A stretch of DNA of 64,000 bases from Pleurodeles waltl (GCF_031143425.1 NC_090438.1:753947823-754011822), one strand, 5' to 3'. Shown: positions 22,444 to 34,131, counted from the stretch's first letter. Program-made: numbers and translations. The notes: a model not told the origin generated them from the sequence alone.

Positions 22444-23275
22444 CTTGTATTAAATAATTGTGGCTACCTTACGCAGCATAATGGCCTACTTGCGTTGCGT
22501 AAAAGGTACTCGCTTGTCATGAACGTGCACTGGTGGGACGGAGTATGCGTTGTGGAAGCTTGCACTGACCTCATCGTGACTGATTGCATCTGTGCTGTAG
22601 TTTCCATCTTGGCGTGTAAGGGGGACAGTTGGGGATTTTTTTGTGCCAAATGTCTTGCATATAATTACGTTTCTGGGCACCACTGTTGCTTTGTATGCAT
22701 CAGTGCTTTCACTAAATTATAAAATATTTTGTTACGTATGGAATGTTCCAGTGATCGAGACCAATAGCCTCCAGGGACCCCAGTCCGAGAGAGCACAGGA
22801 TGTCCCCGAAGCACGTTTTTATCTTTTCGAAATGTAAAAACAAGGAAAGTGTTTTCCTACCTAATTTACATGACCTAGTTCAGGACCTTGTGTGTGCTCT
22901 GCCTCTAATTGGACGGTAAACAAAACTTGAGAAAAGGGGCACAATAACTAGTGTGTACATTAAGAAATGGATACGTTAAAAATTATTATATTCTATTTTT
23001 GTCGCTTTCATATGTTGCTTCATACCGCTGACGAGGAGCCGATATGAATGGCTTTTTCAACAGCTCAAACGAGATTCTTTCGTTATACACCCATTAACCA
23101 TTTGTATGTTTGTAGTACTTTTTCGAAATTAATTTACATAGGACTTTTTTTTAAATCCACTACTAATATTGCCCAATCCAAGCTGGTGCTGACTGCTTAT
23201 TTGATCAACCTGAATATGGATGATTAGATGATCGATTCTGAATCTGAGCTTTCGGGCTGCAGTTCTCAACATTAA

Positions 23276-23316
23276 GGCCCTCATTATGACATTGGCGGTA
23301 AGTGCCGCTTACCGCC
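23276..23316 (+). repeat. Left terminal repeat of Harbinger copy 1
   Basis: GGCCCTCATTATGAC at 23276, preceded by TAA at 23273-23275. A 9-bp-arm hairpin (23294-23302 with 23308-23316) follows. The same GG..CTCATT..GAC/AAC style terminus occurs at 59251 and, diverged, at about 58152. Confidence 0.6.
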
Positions 23317-23399
23317 ATGCTGACTGTCGCCAACATACCGTGATCGCGGTGGTATACCGCTACCCGTATTATGACACACAGATAGATATCCGCCACTAT

Positions 23400-23830
23400 A
23401 CAGACACACACACAAGTCTGCTAGACCAAAGGTCAGCGATAAAATGGCGGTACCAAAACCCACACCATTATGCCAACAGAAATACGCCCACAGCATTATG
23501 ACTCACAAATCACCGCAGTGGACATTCAACCGCCAGGCTCAAAATACACACACACATACAAGACAACACCACATTGGACAATTCAAACTACACACACCTG
23601 ACACTCATACACACACCACACCCACACACCCACACCACTATAAAACACACACACACATTACCCACAAACCTTTACCACTACAAACAAGTTAGAACAGAGA
23701 GAGAGGCACATCAGGAGCACCCACAGAATCAGAGCCACAGAACACCATCACCCATACACCATCCACGCACCTCACAGCATACACCCCAATACATCATCCC
23801 ATACACACTCACACACACCACTCACACTAC
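23400..23830 (+). repeat. CA-rich low-complexity tract
   Basis: Many short (CA)n runs separated by ACAC-rich variants, directly upstream of the first Myb-like gene. Part of it reads as open frame only because of its composition. Confidence 0.8.
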
Positions 23831-23834
23831 ACCC

Positions 23835-25373
23835 ATGGCACCACAAAGACACCCCAGGTTCTCAGAGGAGGAGCTAAGGGTCATGGTGGAGGAAATCATC
23901 CGGGTAGAGCCCCAGGTATTTGGATCACAGGTGCAGCAGGCATCCATTGCTAGGAAGATGGAGCTATGGCGGAGAGTTGTGGACAGGGTCAATGCTGTGG
24001 GACAGCACCCCAGAACAAGGGATGACATCAGGAAGAGGTGGAATGACCTACAGGGGAAGGTGCGTTCTATGGTTGCAAGACACCAGATAGCTGTACAGAG
24101 GACTGGTGGTGGACCCCCACTTCCTCCCTCACAACTAACAACATGAGAGGAGCAAGTCTTGGCGATCATGCATCCTGAGGGCCTGGCAGGAGTAGCAGGA
24201 AGACTGGACTCTGGTAAGTCAAATCTTTTCTACTTTCACTACCCCCTACCTACATGCCATCACAAACTCCCACCCCCATCACTCTACCACCTCACATATA
24301 CCCCATCATCACCAACCACCAATCCCAATACCAAGCCCTGCATGCAACACCAAGGCATGGACACCACTCATAGATCTGCATGGACCCCCATCACCAAAGC
24401 ATGCAAACTTGTGACAATCACTTAGCCAACCAAATCACAACTCACACAAGCCAAAGCTGCCTTGGTAATAACAACCATAGAGGGGAACATGTCCATGCAC
24501 AAGATGTCACACACAGTAACAATAACACTGCATTTACATCCCCACAGGCCCCCCACACAATGTCACCGGAGAGGAGGTGCCAGCAACATACAGTCTCCAC
24601 CCGAAGAGGCCCACAGTGATGACAGCAGCTCTGCACGCCTGGATCAGGATGACTAACCTGGCCTATCAGGGAACTCTGGACAGTGGGTGACCCAGGCACA
24701 GTCCCATACCACTACAGAGCCTCCCCCCTCAGGAAACACCAGGACAGCAGCCATCCAGCTGGCCCATCCCTCTGTCCCCAGGACACGTCAATCAGCAGTG
24801 TGTCCACCACTACAGGGACCCCAGGCAACCCCACAAACATAGGACAATCGGGGACCTGGGGTCAGTGGCAGTGGGCACACGGTTCAGGGGACAGAGGAAC
24901 AGGACAACAGGGAAGCTGGGAGGAGTGCTGTGCGACAGGGGGAGGACAGGCCCAGGGAACCGACTCTCCACAAGGCACTCACCAACATCCTGGGAGCATA
25001 CCACCATTCCCAGGAGACCATGGGCCAGATACTGGCCAAGTTGCAGGAGACCTAGCGGCTGCAGGAGGGACAGTACCTGGGGATCAGGGAGGACCTAAGG
25101 GACATCCACACCACTCTGGTCACCATTGCAGGGGTGCTGGCAGACATGGCCAACACCATGAGGGAGGCAGTGGCCCACCAACGGGCCCCTGACACTAGCC
25201 ACACCAATGAACAGCCTTCCACCTCCGCTGATGCTAGTGGACAGGAGGCCACGCCACAGGAACAACAGGCCACCAGCACCCCTCTCCCTGCAGATGGAGA
25301 ACCACCACGCAAAAGGTCCCTGCGATCCAGGCAGAAGCCAGAGAACATTGCCAAGACCCCTGCCAGGAAATAA
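23835..25373 (+). pseudogene. Harbinger Myb/SANT-like DNA-binding protein gene A
   Basis: Harbinger elements carry a Myb-like accessory protein that helps transposase reach the ends and the nucleus. Exon 1 starts at ATG 23835 (MAPQRHPRFSEEELRVMVEE) and holds a trihelix SANT-like domain, with ARKMELWRRVVDRVNA and RDDIRKRWNDLQGKVRS. It ends at a donor CTG/GTAAGT (GT at 24214). Exon 2 starts after CCCACAG at 24548 and ends at TAA 25371-25373, with an acidic linker (EEAHSDDSSSARLDQDD), a helical segment (ALTNILGAYHHSQETMGQIL) and a basic tail (PPRKRSLRSRQKPENIAK) that may be a nuclear signal. TGA at 24144, TAA at 24654 and TAG near 25053, plus frame changes, disable it. Confidence 0.7.
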
Positions 25374-25859
25374 GACTCCCCTGAATGTCACCCTGTCCAC
25401 CTTGAACTGCCATTGCCCCACTCCCTATGCCCCCTTGGACAATGCACCTGTGATACCAATGGACTGGACTCTATCCTGGACATTCCTCCATCATCAACCC
25501 AGTCAATCGCAATCCCCCCTACACTTATTATCACCTAAATAAACTCCTTTGGAAATAATACAAGTATGGAGTCTGTCAATTGATTGAAATATGTATTAGT
25601 TTAACAAGCTGTAAACATTGCAATTCAAATGTACAGTTGTATACACAAAGGTATGACCTGTAGTGGACAGCAGTAAACACACCAGGAGCCAGAGTGGGAC
25701 ACAGATATCTGAAAATAGAGATGCCAAAGGGTACAGTAAGTGGCCACGGAAATAGGAAAATCAGGCTGCCATGTACAATGTCCAACACAAAACAGCAATG
25801 GAAGGTGAGATTACAGTGTCTTACCTCTGTGTCACTGGAAGTACTGTTGAATTATAGTA

Positions 25860-26501
25860 GTTCTGTTTTCCACATCCTCTTCCTCTGCCTCCTCTTTGTC
25901 ACTGTCCACAGGCTCCACCCCACCACACGACCATCTCCAGCCTCATCCTCCTGCAGAAAAGGCACCTGGCGTCATAAGGCCAGGTTGTGCAACATGCAAC
26001 ATGCAAGGATGATTTGGCACACCTTCTTCGGTGAGTAGCACAGGGATCCACCTGTCAGATGGAGGCACTGGAATCGGGCCTTCAGGAGGCCAAAGCTGCG
26101 CTCAATGATCCTCCATGTGCCCATGTGTCTCATTGTAACGTTCCTCTGCCCTTGGCCTGGCATTCCTCATTGGGATCAACAGCCATGAGAGGTTGGGGTA
26201 ACCAAAGTCACCTGTAAATATCGAGGGATACCTGTTAGCCAGACACTCACACTTAGGGCCAAACCCACACCCATATACCAACAGACACTGGGTGGGGACC
26301 ATGGGCTCACCTATTAGCCACACCCTGTGCCTCTGGAGTTGAGACATCACATATGGAATGCTGCTTATTCCTCAAAATAAAGGCATCATGCACGGACCCA
26401 GGATACTTTGCATTGACCGGGGAGATGTACTGATCCGCCAGGCATACTATCTGCACATTCATTTCTATGTTGAAAAACAGTGAGCAGATGGTCATATTCA
26501 A
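25860..26501 (-). pseudogene. HARBI1-like transposase, N-terminally truncated
   Basis: DDE transposase of the Harbinger family. Minus-strand exons: one preceded by an acceptor near 26464 with MNVQIVCLADQYISPV and YPGSVHDAFILRN (second catalytic Asp); a ~98-bp intron (donor near 26310, acceptor near 26212); then GDFGYPNLSWLLIP, TWRIIERSFGLLKARFQCL (catalytic Glu) and CYSPKKVCQIILACCMLHN. A TGA at 25974-25972 interrupts the C-terminal part, which continues as RQVPFLQEDEAG. The exons for the N-terminal helix-turn-helix and the first catalytic Asp are absent; copy 2 shows that such an exon normally lies near the divergent promoter. Non-functional. Confidence 0.8.
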
Positions 26502-26534
26502 AAATACCCTCAGATTAATATGCCTTGCACTTTT

Positions 26535-26899
26535 TTACAGAAACAGTATGTGAACAGGTAGGTCCGTTGATGTGCCAATGTCTGCTGTGACGCAGTTAGG
26601 TGCCATGGCCTGTTCCCCCCTGAAATGGCGGCTGAGGAGGGACAAATGGAAATGAGGTAATTCCGCTGACATTGTGCGCCGTTGCGGGAGGCGGTCGACG
26701 ACCGCTGTGCAACACATCATTGGTTATCATTGGGGCCTAAGGGTTCCAGGAGCCAATGGTGATGTACGCCGGCGGTGAAGGTACGCACAGCCGCGGATGT
26801 GACCACCATTTTCTATCTGTTCACTCACTTGCTACCTGTCCTGCAACAGGAGAGGACCTACACTGCAAGTGCTGCTGTGACCTGTGTCTGGAAGCGACC
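26535..26899. promoter_or_regulatory. Shared upstream region between transposase and gene C
   Basis: This ~365-bp region separates head-to-head genes. It holds ATTGG at two places and CCAAT near 26752, and CG-rich GGCGGTCGACGACCG near 26691. The matching region of copy 2 (63464-63901) keeps the CCAAT/ATTGG and CG-rich character. A bidirectional promoter is inferred from arrangement and boxes. The transposase-side exons are deleted here, so only one side could still work. Confidence 0.45.
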
Positions 26900-29552
26900 A
26901 TGGCTCGAGTGTCTGGGGAAAGGGCCCCTGCCTTTACTTCTGAGGAGTTGGAGAGACTAGTGGATGAGGTCCTACCTCAGTACTCTTTACTTTATGGTCC
27001 TCCAGACAAACAGGTGAGTACACTGTGAGCACGATGCATGGGGCATGCATGTATGGAGTGCTGTGTGTGTAAGCCTCGTGTAGGGGGGGCTGAGGGGTCC
27101 TGGGCAGAGTGCTGCATGTTTGGTGGGCAATGTCTGGGCATCAGGGGATGGGAGAGATATGGCGGGCCATGAATGTGATGGTCCGGATGGTTAACTAATT
27201 CCCTTTTCTGCTGTTTGTTTTCCTGCAGGTCAGCACCCATCAGAAAACGGGTATTTGGCGTGCCATCGCCAAGGAGGTGCGGACCCTGGGGGTCTTTGAC
27301 AGGCAGAGCACCCACTGTTGGAAACGGTGGGAGGACCTGCGCCGCAGGGCAAGGAAGACGGCAGAGGCCCAGCTGGGGATGGCCTCCCAACGAGGAAGGG
27401 GTGCCTGTCGTACCCTCAACCACCGGATGTTCTGCATCCTGGCGGTGGCCTATCCGGAGTTGGATGGGCGCTTGAAGGCATCACAGCAGCCACAAGGGGG
27501 TGAGTACAGATTCAGAATCATGATGTTGCGTGCGTTGAGGTGTAACTTGGGTGGGGTATGTGGGTCTGTGGGTGCCCCTAGGCCAGGACGAACATGGCAG
27601 GGTAGGTTCCATGATGGGCAGGTTCAGATGCACTCCAACCCCATTAATGCTAGGGGGCATCTACTACTGGGCAGAGTCCTGTGGGTTTCAGGTGAGCAGC
27701 TAATGGCGTTAGGCATTGTAACCCATGGCCTGGTGACTAACATTGTAACTGGTATTGCATGGCCTAGTGCATAGGGCTGTTCCCAGTGAGTTGTGTACGC
27801 CAACTGTGGTGTTGTTGCTGGCATTGACCAAGTGTATCCTCTGTCTCTTCCCCACCCTTTACGTTTTGTCGCCCTGTCCTTGTGTGCATTAGCATCATTT
27901 GGCAGAGGATCAGAGGCACCGGCGATGGAGGGAGCTGCATCCTACATGGGCCTAGAGGCCAAATCCACTGACTGTGAGGGCACCAGTAGGACGGAGGGCG
28001 AGGGAAGCACCACGACGGAGACAGGAGGGGGTAGTTCTAACAGTGACACCTCCTCCGATGGAAGCTCCCTGGTGGTGGCAGACACCTCTGTGCCCACCCC
28101 AACTACAGGTACAGACGCCACCCCCGTACCAGCACTGCCCTCCCAGCAGCCCCTCAGTGAGTTTCCCGTGCCCGCTCACCCAGGAGGGTGGGCATCTCCT
28201 TCACCCCAGGCACCTCAGGCCCTGCCCCAGTCAACCCTGCTGCCCTCAGTGAGGAGGCTATTGACCTTCTGAGATCCCTCTCTGTTGGGCAGTCAACCAT
28301 ACTGAATGCCATCCAGGGTCTAGCAGGGCATTTGCAACAAACAAATGCATCCCTGGAGTGCTTCACTCTGGCGTGGCGGCCCAACAGAGATCATTTCAGG
28401 CTCTGGCCAACTCACTGATGGCAGCCATTGACCCTGTCTCTAGCCTCCCACCTCCAACTCCTTCTACCCAGTCCCATTCCCTTCAACCCCAGCCTATCCC
28501 AAGCACACCTTCAGACCTGCATGCACCCAAATCAACACACAGAAGTGGCTCAGGTAAACACAAGCACCACACATCATTCCACAGGCACTCACACAAGCAC
28601 CATCCAGATGCATACACACCAACATCCACTGCCTCAACTGTGTCCCCCTCCTCCTCATTGTCCACCTCCCTCCCTGTAGCGTCTCCACTCACACCTGCAT
28701 GCACTACATCCTCATCCACTACCCCCATCACCAGCACGCCTATCACAACACGCCCCTCACTGGCAGTCACCACCCCCACATCCATGCACACGTCCCCTGT
28801 GTCCTCTCCCACTGTGTCTGTGCCACTTCTCCCAAAGTACATAAACGCAAGCACTCAGACACCCAACAGCCGTCCACCTCACAACAGCATCCAGCCCATG
28901 CACTTGCACCCAAACACAGCAGACAGACACCTCCTACAACCACTCCCTCTTCCTCCACTCCCAAACCTTCACCCTCTTCCAGCCCCAGTGCCCCTAAAAG
29001 GCTTTTCCTCTCCACCCTTAACCCATTCCCTGCCCCCCCTGTACCTTCACTTTGGGGCAGGGTGGGCAGAACCCAGGCCAGCACCTCAGTCACCCAGTCC
29101 ATGGCCACTGTAGTTTCTGCAGCTACTGCATGTGTGAGAGGCTCCAAGGAGGCACCCTTCAGCACTGCAGTGTGCCTGCACCATCTGCCAAGGGCAAGAA
29201 GGGGCCGACAGCTAGCAAGGGAAAGGAGGCACCACCAGCCAGCAAGGGCAAGGAGGCACCACCAGCCAGCAAGGGCAAGGAGGCACCACCAGATTGCAAG
29301 AGCAAGGAGGCACCACCAGCTAGCAAGGGCAAGGAGGCACCACCAGCTGGCAGCAGCAAGGAGGCACCACCAGCTAGCAAGGGCAGGAAGGGAACACCAG
29401 CTGCCAAGGCCAATGTAAAAGGAACAGACGCTGCAGGCAGGATGGATCTGGTGCCTGGGGCTGGAGCAGCATCTGGGCAAACAACACCAGCCATGGCACT
29501 TCAGCCGTCCGAGGCTGCAGGGGAAGGGCTGCAGCCTCCCCCCCACCACTGA
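26900..29552 (+). pseudogene. Harbinger Myb/SANT-like gene C, copy 1
   Basis: Exon 1 26900-27013 (MARVSGERAPAFTSEELERL) ends at CAG/GTGAGT; exon 2 27229-27499 (IWRAIAKEVRTLGVF, HCWKRWEDLRRRARK) completes a trihelix Myb/SANT-like domain; exon 3 starts at 27893 after CATTAG, which keeps the frame. Exon 3 is acidic (EGEGSTTTE), then has a conserved helix (LSEEAIDLLRSLSVGQSTIL), a long Pro/Ser/Thr region and tandem SKGKEAPPA units. The frame changes near 28170 (shared with copy 2), near 28350 and near 28840. Role, by family, is DNA binding for transposition. The head-to-head neighbour is the transposase. Broken copy. Confidence 0.7.
29194..29402 (+). repeat. 27-bp coding minisatellite in gene C
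   Basis: About seven units encoding SKGKEAPPA or variants (CKSKEAPPA, GSSKEAPPA, SKGRKGTPA). The frame is kept through every unit. Confidence 0.85.
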
Positions 29553-29935
29553 CAGCACCGCCACCTGCACCGCCGCCAGCACCGCCACCTGCACCACCAG
29601 CAGCACCACTGCCAGCAGCAGCAGCCCCAGTGGGCAGCCGTCCAAGGCTGCAGGGGAAGGGCTGGAGCCTCCCCCTCACCACTGACAGCACCGCCACCTG
29701 CACTGCCAGCAGCAGCAGCCCCAGTGGGCAGCTGTCCAAGGCTGCAGGGGAAGGGCTGTAGCCTCCCCCCACCACTGACAGCACCGCCACCTCCACTGCG
29801 CCAGCACCGCCACCTGCACCACTGCCAGCAGCAGCAGCCCCAGTGGGCACCGTCCGAGGCTGCAGGGAAAGGGCTGGAGCCTCCCCCCACCACTGACAGC
29901 ACCGCCACCAGCTCCAAAACTGCCATCCACTGAGC
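29503..29935 (+). repeat. ~110-130-bp minisatellite, about four units
   Basis: Each unit contains GAGGCTGCAGGGGAAGGGCT, then CCTCCCCC..CCACTGACAGCACCGCCACC, then AGCAGCAGCCCCAGTGGGCA. Unit length varies through CAG/CCACC slippage. Confidence 0.8.
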
Positions 29936-30070
29936 AGCCGTCATCGCCGGCGAGCAGTGTGTAGTCATGACTACACGGGCAATAGTGTGTCTTTGCCCCT
30001 GCAACAACTGTAGGGGTGACACCCAGGTGAGAGACTGTGGCCTTGCACCATCCACGATCTGCATCACAAG

Positions 30071-30475
30071 GCACAAGACCCCCTCCAGAACCAGTGGAAG
30101 AAGGCATCCACTCACCCCTCCTTGCCAGGAAGAAGCACACTGGGCACAAGGCCCCCTCCAGAACCAGTGGAAGAAGGCATCCATTCACCCCCTCCTTGCC
30201 AGGAAGAAGCACACCGGGCACAAGGCCCCCTCCAGAACCAGTGGAAGAAGGCATCCACTCGCCCCCTCCTTGCCAGGATGAAGCACACTGGGCACAAGGC
30301 CCCCTCCAGAACCAGTGGAAGAAGGCATCCACTCAACCCTCCTTGCCAGGAAGAAGCACACTGGGCACAAGGCCCCCTCCAGAACCAGTGGAAGAAGACA
30401 TCCACTCACCCCCTCCTTGCCAGGATGAAGCACACTGGGCAGAAGGTCCCCTCCAGAACCAGTTGAAGAAGGCAT
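30071..30475 (+). repeat. ~75-bp minisatellite, about 5-6 units
   Basis: Unit landmarks: CCCCCTCCAGAACCAGTGGA, AGAAGGCATCCACTCACC and CCTTGCCAGGAAGAAGCACA. The same unit is present inverted at 59823-60190. Confidence 0.9.
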
Positions 30476-30480
30476 CAATT

Positions 30481-30840
30481 TGAGAGACTGTGGCTTTTCA
30501 CTCCCCAGGACCAAAGAGTGGGCAAATAACCCACTTGAAACACTATGGCCTTGCACTCCCCAGGAGCAAGCAGTGGGCAAACCACCCACTTGAGAGACTG
30601 TGGCTTTGCACTCCCCAGGACCAAACAGTGGGCAAACCACCCACTTGAGAGACTGTGGCCTTGCACTCCCCAGGACCAAGCAGTGGGCAAACCACCCACT
30701 TGAGAGACTGTGGCTTTGCACTCCCCAGGAGCAAGCAGTGGGCAAACCACCCACTTGAGAGACTGTGGCTTTGCACTCCCCAGGACCAAACAGTGGGCAA
30801 ATCACCCACTTGAAAGACTGTGGCCTTGCGCTCCCCAGGA
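30481..30840 (+). repeat. 55-bp minisatellite, about 6.5 units
   Basis: Units start at 30481, 30536, 30591, 30646, 30701, 30756 and 30811 with TGAGAGACTGTGG or a close variant, then TTGCACTCCCCAGGA and CAGTGGGCAAACCACCCACT. An inverted 64-bp version is at 59030-59250. Confidence 0.9.
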
Positions 30841-31135
30841 CATCGCAGAAGGCATGTAGCCCACTCCAGGAGCAGTGGTTGATAGAGACCTCTAGCCACA
30901 GTTTCCTCACCTTTTGAATATTCCCAAGTCGTAAGACCTGATCCAGAATGTTTTCAGCAGTACCTCTACATGCTAGCAAATATCGCCATGCAGCTCTGCA
31001 CTGATGGTGTTGCACTCGGGAAATGATGTGCTGGACCAATACAAGTGGCATATCTGCGGGCTGACATCTGTTCCTTTCTTTCCACGCCACCAGATGCTGA
31101 TCCGGAGCTACCACTTGTCTTTTTGAGACCCCTTT
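30841..31135. other. Left flank of the LTR element; no gene seen
   Basis: No recognised homology. It ends in CCTTT (31131-31135), the left target duplication. Because DIRS-like gag begins just beyond the right duplication at 51683, this stretch may be the 5' part of that DIRS element. Confidence 0.4.
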
Positions 31136-34130
31136 TGTAGGAAAGTACCATCTTGCCTGGCATGTTACCCCCATTTTTTCACTGTATATATGTTGTTTTA
31201 GTTGTATGTGTTACTGGGACCCTGCCAGCCAGGGCCCCAGTGCTCATAAGTGTGCCTGAATGTGTTACCTGTGTTATGACTAACTGTCTCACTGAGGCTC
31301 TGCTAACCAGAACCTCAGTGGTTATGCTCTCTCATTTCTTTCAAATTGTCACTAACAGGCTAGTGACCAATTTTACCAATTTACATTGGCATACTGGAAC
31401 ACCCTTATAATTCCCTAGTATATGGTACTGAGGTACCCAGGGTATTGGGGTTCCAGGAGATCCCTATGGGCTGCAGCATTTCTTTTGCCACCCATAGGGA
31501 GCTCTGACAATTCTTACACAGGCCTGCCACTGCAGCCTGAGTGAAATAACGTCCACGTTATTTCACAGCCATTTTACACTGCACTTCAGTAACTCATAAG
31601 TCACCTATATGTCTAACCTTTACCTGGTAAAGGTTGGGTGCTAAGTTACTTAGTGTGTGGGCACCCTGGCACTAGCCAAGGTGCCCCCACATTGTTCAGG
31701 GCCAATTCCCCGGACTTTGTGAGTGCGGGGACACCATTACACGCGTGCACTACATATAGGTCACTACCTATATGTAGCTTCACAATGGTAACTCCGAATA
31801 TGGCCATGTAACATGTCTATGATCATGGAATTGCCCCCTCTATGCCATCCTGGCATAGTTGGCACAATCCCATGATCCCACAGGTCTGTAGCTCAGACCT
31901 GGGTACTGCCAAACTGCCTTTCCCGGGGTTTCACTGCAGCTGCTGCTGCTGCCAACCCCTCAGACAGGTTTCTGCCCTCCTGGGGTCCAGCCAGGCTTGG
32001 CCCAGGAAGGCAGAACAAAGGACTTCCTCAGTGAGAGGGTGTTACACCCTCTCCCTTTGGAAAATGGTGTTAGGGCTGGGGAGGAGTAGCCTCCCCCAGC
32101 CTCTGGATATGCTTTCATGGGCACAGATGGTGCCCATTTCTGCATAAGCCAGTCTACACCGGTTCAGGGACCCCTCAGCCCTGCTCTGGCGCGAAACTGG
32201 ACAAAGGAAAGGGGAGTGACCACTCCCCTGACCTGCACCTCCCCTGGGAGGCGCCCAGAGCTCCTCCAGTGTGCTCCAGACCTCTGCCATCTTGGAAACA
32301 GAGGTGCTGCTGGCACACTGGACTGCTCTGAGTGGCCAGGGCCAGCAGGTGACGTCAGAGACTCCTTCTGATAGGCTCCTTCAGGTGTTGCTAGCCTATC
32401 TTCTCTCCTAAGTAGCCAAACCCTCTTTTCTGGCTATTTAGGGTCTCTGCTTTGGGGATTTCCCTAGATAACGAATGCAAGAGCTCATCCGAGTTCCTCT
32501 GCATCTCTCTCTTCACCTTCTGCCAAGGAATCGACTGCTGACCGCGCTGGAAGCCTGCAAAACTGCAACAAAGTAGTGAAGACGACTACTGCAACTCTGT
32601 AACGCTGATCCTGCTGCCTTCTCGACTGTTTTCCTGGTGGTGCATGCTGTGGGGGTAGCCTGCCTTCTCTCTGCACTAGAAGCTCCGAAGAAATCTCCTG
32701 TGGGTCGACGGAATCGTCCCCCTGCAACCGCAGGCACCAAAGAACTGCATCACCGGTACCCTGGTTCTCCTCTCAGCACGACGAGCGAGGTCCCTTGAAT
32801 CCAGCAACTCTGTTCAAGTGACTCCCACAGTCCAGTTACTCTTCAGTCCAAGTTTGGTGGAGGTAAGTCCTTGCCCCCACACGCCAGACTGCATTGCTGG
32901 GAACTGCGACTTTTGCAGCTACTCCGGCCTCCGTGCACTTCCGGCAGAAATCCTTTGTGCACAGTCCAGCCTGGGTCCACGGCACTCTAACCTGCATTGC
33001 ACGACCTCCTAAGTTGTCCTCCGGTGGTGTGGGACTCCTTTGTGCAACTTCGGGTGAGCACCGTTTCACTCCACTTTGTAGTGCCTGTTCCGGCACTTCT
33101 GCGGGTGCTGCCTGCTTCTGAGAGGGCTCCTTGTCTTGCTCGACACCCCCTCTGTCCCCAGACGCAATTGGCGACATCCTGGTCCCTCCTGGGCCACAGC
33201 AGCATCCAAAAACCCTAACCGCACGACTTGCAGCTAGCAAGGCTTGTTGGCGGTCTTTCTTCAGGAAATCACTTCTGCACGACTCTCCACGGCGTGGGAG
33301 ATCCATCCTCCAAAGGGGAAGTCTCTAGCCCTTGTTGTTCCTGCAGAACCTTCAGCTTCTTCTGTCCAGTAGCAGCTTCTTTGCATCCACAGCTGGCATT
33401 TCCTGGGCATCTGCCCATCTCCGACTTGCTTGTGACTTTTGGACTTGGTCCCCTTGTTCCACAGGTACCCTCGACTGGAAATCCATTGTTGTTGCATTGC
33501 TGGTTTGTGTCTTTCCTGCAGAATTCCCCTATCACGACTTCTATGTCCTTTGGGGAACTTTAGTGCACTTTGCACTCACTTTTCAGGGTCTTGGGGTGGG
33601 CTATTTTTCTAACCCTAACTGTTTTCTTACAGTCCCAGCGACCCTCTACAAGGTCACATAGGTTTGGGGTCCATTCGTGGTTCGCATTCCACTTTTGGAG
33701 TATATGGTTTGTGTTGCCCCTATCCCTATGTGTCCCCATTGCATCCTATTGTAACTATACATTGTTTGCACTGTTTTCTAATACTATTACTGCATATTTT
33801 GGTATTATGTACATATATCTTGTGTATATTTGCTATCCTCATACTGAGGGTACTCACTGAGATACTTTTGGCATATTGTCATAAAAATAAAGTACCTTTA
33901 TTTTTAGTATATCTGTGTATTGTGTTTTCTTATGATATTGTGCATATGACACTTGTGGTACTGTAGGAGCTTCACTCGTCTCCTAGTTCAGCCTAAGCTG
34001 CTCTGCTAAGCTACCATTATCTATCAGCCTAAGCTGCTAGACACCCTATACACTAATAAGGGATAACTGGGCCTGGTGCAAGGTGTAAGTACCCCTTGGT
34101 ACTCACTACAAGCCAGTCCAGCCTCTTACA
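31136..34130 (+). repeat. 5' LTR of outer element
   Basis: 2995 bp, TGTAGGAAAG...TTACA. Contains a palindrome-rich block (31450-32225), a perfect CRE TGACGTCA at 32350-32357, a consensus 5' splice site GAG/GTAAGT at 32863 and an AATAAAG signal near 33887. The CRE marks a likely promoter zone (U3 before, R/U5 after). The splice donor suggests spliced leader RNAs. Confidence 0.93.
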
Positions 34131-34131
34131 T

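Larger units (their letters stand above)
21170..23275. other. Intergenic stretch without recognised gene
   Basis: Holds an alternating purine-pyrimidine GT/GC tract near 21520-21565, the paired hairpins at 21842-21900, and a hAT-like terminus at 22432-22443. No reading frame with recognisable homology. Confidence 0.5.
23276..30840 (+). mobile_element. PIF/Harbinger element, copy 1
   Basis: The left end GGCCCTCATTATGAC follows a TAA, fitting the 3-bp TWA target of Harbinger elements, and leads into a hairpin GGCGGTAAG/CTTACCGCC. Three gene remnants follow: a Myb-like gene on the plus strand, a HARBI1-like transposase on the minus strand, and a second Myb-like gene on the plus strand, head-to-head with the transposase. 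Minisatellites lie at its 3' side. The right terminal repeat was not found; a DIRS remnant and a large LTR element lie beyond. All three genes are damaged. Confidence 0.75.

Noticed and set aside
28767..29645. 292-codon minus-strand frame rich in Leu/Trp/Cys
   Set aside because: Antisense shadow of the Pro/Ser/Lys-rich gene C exon and its coding minisatellite.
30071..30840. Regular 55-bp and 75-bp repeats resembling a CRISPR-like array
   Set aside because: Units are contiguous with no unique spacers and lie in a eukaryotic transposon; they are minisatellites.
30185..31174. 329-codon minus-strand reading frame
   Set aside because: It is a translation of the minisatellites (repeated CKATVSQVGG-type residues) and has no independent support.
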